DNA of 64,000 nucleotides, taken from contig NZ_JAGGKV010000004.1 of NCBI RefSeq assembly GCF_017874035.1, forward strand, positions 248,001-312,000. Reading direction: 5' to 3'. Shown here one piece after another: positions 59,807 to 64,000 of the stretch (position 1 is its first letter; every line of letters begins with the position of its first letter). The notes under the pieces are model-generated. The model did no database searches, was not told where the DNA came from, and saw nothing but the letters and a program-made list of their open reading frames with translations. Origin of the DNA: Paenibacillus aceris. GTDB taxonomy: Bacteria; Bacillota; Bacilli; Paenibacillales; NBRC-103111. The translations under genes were made by a program, and so were the position numbers.

Positions 59807-60888
59807 TCCGTCGTTCATTCATACCGGTTATACTGCTGCTATGTTTCTTAAGCGCTCTCCTTACCGGCTGCTGGGATACGAAAGATATCAATAAACGGCT
59901 TATGCCCGTTGTTATGGGGGTATGCAAGGAGAAAAATCAAAACTACCGGATTATTTTGCAAATACCGAGTCCTGAACAGAAAGGCTCGCAATACATGGAG
60001 AGCAGTTCCGCGACAATTACCAATGCGATTGACAATATTCGGACAAAAGCAGAAAAAAGTATCGATCTCCTGCATATCCGGCTGTTTCTTATCTGCGAAG
60101 AAACAGCGGAAAAAGATATTGGTGATATTATTGATTACGCCATACAGGCAAACGATATTTCCATCAAAGGGCTGTTAGCCATTGCTAAAGGGAACTTCGA
60201 CGAAGTTATCCATCACCAATTAAACGCTAATCCCGAACTTTCGTCCTATGATTTTTTCAGTGAACAGGCTGGCTGGACACCTGAAACGACGATATTGCGC
60301 TTATGGGAAGCATACCGGGATATCAAATCTTATACGCAAGATATGTCGATTCCCATTCTTACAAAAGGAACGGACACCCTGTATAATTTTGAAGGCTCAG
60401 CCATCATCCGTGTAGATAAAATGGTCGGTGAAATCTCCAGGGAAGAAGTATTAATTGACAATATATTTCACGAAAAATATACGGGCGGTACCATTGAAGT
60501 TGCCGATCAGAGCAGTGTTATGATTAAGCAAGCGAAAATAAGGCATAACACCGTTTGGACTGCCTCAGGACCCCAAATTAAGAGTCATATTAAGTTGAAA
60601 GTAGAGATCTTAGAAAATAAAAATTCCGAATCTGAAGAAAAGATTGCAACGAAGCTCAAAGAAACGGTTGAGAAAAGAGCCCATAAATTAATAACTCAGC
60701 TGAAAAAGGAAGGGGCGGATACGCTTGGCATTGGACAACTTTTTCGAAAAAAGATGAGCGATGAGCAGATAAAAGATTGGAAACAACATTGGTATTTGAA
60801 TTTAGACCATGAAGTTACCGTCGAAGTTACCATACTCAACAGCATTTATTTAAAGTCCCCGAATAAAATCAAAAAACCAGGCAAATAG
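59803..60888 (+). CDS. Spore germination receptor C subunit (Ger(x)C lipoprotein)
   Basis: A 361-aa lipoprotein. The signal peptide has lipobox LLTGC (Cys23) and then WDTKDINKRL, the standard start of mature GerC proteins. Later blocks include SATITNAIDNIRTKAEKSIDLLHIRLFLICEETA and a C-terminal helical domain ending near EVTVEVTILNS. It would be anchored on the outer face of the spore inner membrane. The start is TTG (59803), with AGGAGGA seven bases upstream, overlapping the GerB-type TGA. This completes a normal A-B-C operon. Confidence 0.93.
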   Translation: MIRRSFIPVILLLCFLSALLTGCWDTKDINKRLMPVVMGVCKEKNQNYRIILQIPSPEQKGSQYMESSSATITNAIDNIRTKAEKSIDLLHIRLFLICEETAEKDIGDIIDYAIQANDISIKGLLAIAKGNFDEVIHHQLNANPELSSYDFFSEQAGWTPETTILRLWEAYRDIKSYTQDMSIPILTKGTDTLYNFEGSAIIRVDKMVGEISREEVLIDNIFHEKYTGGTIEVADQSSVMIKQAKIRHNTVWTASGPQIKSHIKLKVEILENKNSESEEKIATKLKETVEKRAHKLITQLKKEGADTLGIGQLFRKKMSDEQIKDWKQHWYLNLDHEVTVEVTILNSIYLKSPNKIKKPGK

Positions 60889-60975
60889 AGCGATTAACAG
60901 CGAAGATCATACTCTTTTTGTGATAAAAGACGGAGCGCTTTGGGGGAGGGCACAGCAAGTAGAATTCAGGAATTA

Positions 60976-61002
60976 GGTGATTAGATCTTGCATTTAATCA
61001 CC
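60976..61002. other. 8-bp inverted repeat between convergent genes
   Basis: GGTGATTA and TAATCACC pair perfectly around 11 bases between the GerC-type stop and the convergent permease gene. There is no T-run, so terminator activity is uncertain. Confidence 0.35.
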
Positions 61003-61036
61003 CGTGACATGGCTTCTTTGACGCCATCGAATCTTT

Positions 61037-61924
61037 CTATCCCTTCACCGCTCCTGCCGTCATTCCTGCAATAATACGTTTATTGAAGAACAAAAACAGA
61101 ACGAGTGGCGGAATCGAGATCAGCACGACGTCTGCAAAAAGCAAATTCCAATTCGTTAGGTACATACTCATGAAATTGTAAAGCGTTAACTGGACAGTTG
61201 CGTTCTCAGCTCCCGGCAGAAAGTATAAGGGATTGACGAAATCGTTGAAGATGCCGACCGATGTGATAATAATGATCGTCGAGGAGACCGGCTTCAGCAG
61301 CGGAAAAACGATATGTGTAAACAGCTTGAAGCCACCGCAGCCGTCAATAAATGCGCTCTCGTCGATATCACTCGGTATCGTAGCCGTAAACGCCTTATAT
61401 AAAATAGCGCAAAAAGGAAAGTGCAGAGCAATTTCCACCAGTGTCAGGCCTGGCAGCGTCTTGAACAGGCCTATCGAATTCAGTACCCAAATCGTAGGCA
61501 CAACAGCCGGCGGAATCATGAGTCCGGCGAGCACCAGAAAGTTCAGCCATGCCGTCCCCCGGCTTTTCTCACGCCGCTGCAGCACGAAGCCCGCCAGTGA
61601 ACTTACGAACACCAACCCTGCCAGAGATAAAACCGTAAGCAGAGTACTGTTGTAGAAAGCTCGGATGAGCATATGATCCGAAGCGAATAAAACAGCGGAA
61701 TAATTGTCAATCACGTGAAAAGTATCCGGCCAGGCCATCGTCATGTCCGCAGCTTGGGCGCCGGATTTGAAGGAATTGATGATAACAAAGTAGAACGGAA
61801 TCCAAAAAATTACGGTCGAAAGGACAAGCAGTATAAGGGTCACAAGCGATTTTCCTACCATGGTGCTCGCGCTGCCGCGACGCTCGACTGCACCTGCCAC
61901 AGATTTACCCACCGCACTGTTCAT
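61037..61924 (-). CDS. Second importer: carbohydrate ABC permease, MalG type
   Basis: A 295-aa CUT1 permease with six TM segments. The first is LVTLILLVLSTVIFWIPFYFV. The EAA loop is DIDESAFIDGCGGFKLFTHIVFPLLKP, which has Cys-Gly where most members have Ala. It overlaps the partner permease stop as ATGA and follows GGGAGG. It belongs to the 64000-61037 importer, which has no glycosidase or ATPase gene visible here. Confidence 0.92.
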   Translation of the reverse strand: MNSAVGKSVAGAVERRGSASTMVGKSLVTLILLVLSTVIFWIPFYFVIINSFKSGAQAADMTMAWPDTFHVIDNYSAVLFASDHMLIRAFYNSTLLTVLSLAGLVFVSSLAGFVLQRREKSRGTAWLNFLVLAGLMIPPAVVPTIWVLNSIGLFKTLPGLTLVEIALHFPFCAILYKAFTATIPSDIDESAFIDGCGGFKLFTHIVFPLLKPVSSTIIIITSVGIFNDFVNPLYFLPGAENATVQLTLYNFMSMYLTNWNLLFADVVLISIPPLVLFLFFNKRIIAGMTAGAVKG

Positions 61925-62787
61925 AGCTCAACCTCCCGTTTGTTCAAGAACATATACAGCGGGAAGGCCAGTACGGAAATCCCGATAAATAAGATTACGT
62001 TGCCCGCCGTTGCCAATCCATAGAAGCCCGCTTGATATTGCTTGTAAATGATCGAGGCGATCAAATCCGTGGAGAATCCCGGACCGCCCCGGGTCGTTGC
62101 CCAAATCAGATCGAACGTGCGCAAACCGCCGATAAAAGATAAAATGATGACCGAGTTCATCGCCGGTCTGCTGAGTGGAAGCGTGATATGCCAGAAACTG
62201 CGGAAGGCATTGCCTCCGTCAATCTTCAGAGCTTCGTAATAATGCTGCGGGATCGACATGATTCCTGCGATATAAATGACGGTTGCGATACCTACGCCTT
62301 TCCATACGTCGATGAAAGCGACAGAAAACAAAGCCAGTTTCGTATTTCCGAGCCAATCCGGCCCCTGAATACCAAGCAGGGCCAGTGCGTTGTTGATTAC
62401 CCCCTGTGTAGGATGCATCATGGTACTGAATGCGATCCCGACAGCGATCGTACTGAGAAGTGTTGGGAAAAACACCATGGAACGAAAATAATCCTTGAAC
62501 CAAATTCTCGAGGTCAGCAAAGTTGCCAGCAGCAGCGCAAGAATCACCTTCAATCCGCAGGTCACAACTGCAAAAATCAAAGTGTTCTTAAAGCCGATCT
62601 TAAGCGAGGTTTCCTCGAAAAACATCTGGTAGTTTTCAAAACCAATATATGTCCATTTCGTCAACGTCCAGCGCGTCATGCTGAAGAACAGCGACATAAT
62701 AGTCGGCAGCAAGTAAAAGACAAAATAAATGATGAACGCCGGCAGCAGAAACAGCATGGAATACATTTTCTTCTGTGATAAGGTCAT
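61921..62787 (-). CDS. Second importer: carbohydrate ABC permease, MalF/UgpA type
   Basis: A 288-aa CUT1 permease with six TM segments, starting MYSMLFLLPAFIIYFVFYLLP after a short basic tail. The EAA loop is HYYEALKIDGGNAFRSFWHITLPLSRP. The ATG follows AAGGGAG. It lies 66 bases after the binding-protein gene, separated by a hairpin, and is coupled to the MalG-type gene. Confidence 0.93.
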   Translation of the reverse strand: MTLSQKKMYSMLFLLPAFIIYFVFYLLPTIMSLFFSMTRWTLTKWTYIGFENYQMFFEETSLKIGFKNTLIFAVVTCGLKVILALLLATLLTSRIWFKDYFRSMVFFPTLLSTIAVGIAFSTMMHPTQGVINNALALLGIQGPDWLGNTKLALFSVAFIDVWKGVGIATVIYIAGIMSIPQHYYEALKIDGGNAFRSFWHITLPLSRPAMNSVIILSFIGGLRTFDLIWATTRGGPGFSTDLIASIIYKQYQAGFYGLATAGNVILFIGISVLAFPLYMFLNKREVEL

Positions 62788-62806
62788 CCGCTTCTCTCCC
62801 TTAAAG

Positions 62807-62835
62807 CCGGCCCTGCCTTTATTCAGCAGGACCGG
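62807..62835 (-). other. Intercistronic hairpin after the binding-protein gene
   Basis: CCGGCCCTGC and GCAGGACCGG pair with one mismatch between the binding-protein and permease genes. On the minus strand only CTTTAA follows, so it is at most a partial terminator. Such hairpins commonly give more binding protein than permease. Confidence 0.6.
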
Positions 62836-62853
62836 GATATCGGTATCCTGTTC

Positions 62854-64000
62854 TTACCAGCCTGGCAGGTTCAACTGCTGCGCCTGCTTCTTCACGTCCT
62901 TATCATAATCGGCGGCTCCGTCCGCCGCTGATTTTTGACCGGTCCCAACCTCAATCAACAGGCTTTCCAAGTTCGGTCCCTTAACCGGCGACACAAACTC
63001 AAGGGCAGGCCCTGTGGTGCCGGCATCGAAATAGCTCTGCATTTCCTTGATTGCATCATAAGCGTCATCAGGTACATTGATCCCTTTGATTACATAAGGC
63101 CCGTTCGCTTTACTCTTAGTCATATACAGCTTCATGCCCTCCGGCGAGATGAGGAAGTCCAGAAATTTCTTGGCTGCATCAACGTTTTTACTCTTCTTGT
63201 TGATGTACAACGAATTCGGCAACCATACAGTAAAGCCGTTAATGCTGGCATTGTCGCTTGGAACCGGAAATACGCCAATATCCTTGATCTTATCAGGATA
63301 ATTTTGAGCTAGCGCATCAATGGCGCTGGTGAGCATCGGGTATTGGACGCCTGTACCTTCCGCCAACATTTTCAAAGCGTTGTCATACGTGGTAGCAAGG
63401 AAATCCTTATTCATGTAGCCTTTCTTAAACGTTTCGGCCGTCATTTCGAAACCACGCAGCGCAGACGGCGTTGTCGCGTATTTGGCTTTATTGGCCGTAT
63501 AATCCTGAACGAAGGTTGGATTTTGCGCCTGGACGTTATAATGATTGGCTAGCACGTACAATTGGGAAGTCCATGTCGTTTTGTAAGAACCAATGACCGC
63601 CGTTTTACCGGACGCCTTGATCTTATCGCTGTTCGCGATAAATTCCGCCCAAGTTTTCGGAATGGATAGTCCGAGTTCCTTATACACGCGCTTATTATAT
63701 AGAATACCGCCTACATTGGAGGAACCGCCGGGTACGCCGAATACTTTCCCGTTCGCGCTGACGGTTTGCTTATAGGAATCCAACAGTTTCTCCATGTACG
63801 GTTCTTTCGTCAAATCCACGAAATTCTCTTCCGGGTTTAGTGCCTGAAACAACGACCCTGAGTTGTAAAAAAGAATATCCGACATCTCTCCGGTCGCCAG
63901 TCGCGTTTTCACCAGGTTATCGCCTTCCGTGCCGTCCGGTTTAATATCGAACTTGATTTTAATGTTCAGTTTCTTCTCGGCCTCAGCGGCAACAACCTGC
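62854..64000 (-). CDS. Second importer: extracellular solute-binding protein, N-terminus beyond the window
   Basis: The C-terminal 381 codons of a type 1 sugar-binding protein; the frame stays open to base 64000, so the signal peptide and lipobox are outside the window. Visible family motifs are KTRLATGEMSDILFYNSG, VPGGSSNVGGILYNKRVYKELGL, IPKTWAEF and AAKKFLDFLISPEGMKLYM. It would hand sugar to the two permeases downstream. The substrate cannot be read. The GTG at 63912 is internal, not a start. Confidence 0.93.
   Translation of the reverse strand, partial: QVVAAEAEKKLNIKIKFDIKPDGTEGDNLVKTRLATGEMSDILFYNSGSLFQALNPEENFVDLTKEPYMEKLLDSYKQTVSANGKVFGVPGGSSNVGGILYNKRVYKELGLSIPKTWAEFIANSDKIKASGKTAVIGSYKTTWTSQLYVLANHYNVQAQNPTFVQDYTANKAKYATTPSALRGFEMTAETFKKGYMNKDFLATTYDNALKMLAEGTGVQYPMLTSAIDALAQNYPDKIKDIGVFPVPSDNASINGFTVWLPNSLYINKKSKNVDAAKKFLDFLISPEGMKLYMTKSKANGPYVIKGINVPDDAYDAIKEMQSYFDAGTTGPALEFVSPVKGPNLESLLIEVGTGQKSAADGAADYDKDVKKQAQQLNLPGW

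Overview
The window looks like chromosomal DNA of an endospore-forming Paenibacillaceae bacterium (Paenibacillus, Cohnella or a close relative). The evidence is a complete gerA/gerB/gerC-type germinant receptor operon, strong AGGAGG-type ribosome binding sites, CUT1 sugar importers, and a neighbouring NHL/YIP1 protein and DUF5696 protein, a pairing I associate with Paenibacillus. This assignment is from recognition, not from a database search.

Layout. (1) Bases 1-20679, minus strand: one long, tightly coupled operon. In transcription order it encodes a Gfo/Idh/MocA dehydrogenase, a sugar isomerase-like TIM barrel, an unrecognised 550-aa protein, a GH2 enzyme, an (alpha/alpha)-barrel-like protein, a LacZ-type GH2, a GH42, a GH106-like protein, the NHL/YIP1 protein and a truncated DUF5696 protein. 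(2) Bases 20680-22445: an accessory island with an operator, a 4.4-copy 112/113-bp tandem array of nested palindromes, and a lone plus-strand gene for a Vsr/DUF559-like nuclease with a C-terminal winged helix. (3) Bases 22446-33740, minus strand: a sugar ABC importer operon (ATPase, very large solute-binding protein, two permeases), then two paralogous DUF5060/DUF5605 glycosidases and a GH95 fucosidase. (4) Bases 33939-34829: an AraC regulator. (5) Bases 34950-46499, minus strand: SDR dehydrogenase, GH29, an unassigned 903-aa hydrolase, GH95, two Asp-box (sialidase-fold) proteins and an MGH1/GH63-like protein. (6) Bases 46799-50539, minus strand: iron alcohol dehydrogenase, two DapA-family aldolases and an SGNH esterase. 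(7) Bases 50740-56568, plus strand: a beta-propeller glycosidase, GH78 rhamnosidase and a GH65-like protein. (8) Bases 56680-60888: an ACT-like small protein and the ger operon. (9) Bases 61037-64000, minus strand: a second sugar importer, cut by the window edge.

How it may work. None of the glycosidases carries a recognisable signal peptide, so the importer probably brings in oligosaccharides that are trimmed in the cytoplasm by exo-enzymes for fucose, rhamnose, galactose and other sugars. Sugars or sugar acids could then be oxidised (Gfo/Idh, SDR), cleaved (DapA-type aldolases) and the aldehyde reduced (iron ADH). The enzyme set resembles what is needed for a highly branched acidic plant glycan such as rhamnogalacturonan II; that is inference. 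Three operons (regions 1, 3, 5) carry the same direct-repeat motif, TTATAGG spaced 21-22 bp, just upstream of plausible -10 boxes, which I read as sites for the AraC regulator. A consensus CcpA cre box lies downstream of the importer promoter.

The least explained element is the palindromic tandem array next to the solitary nuclease gene, with decayed repeat-like pieces on the other side of that gene and 25 kb away.
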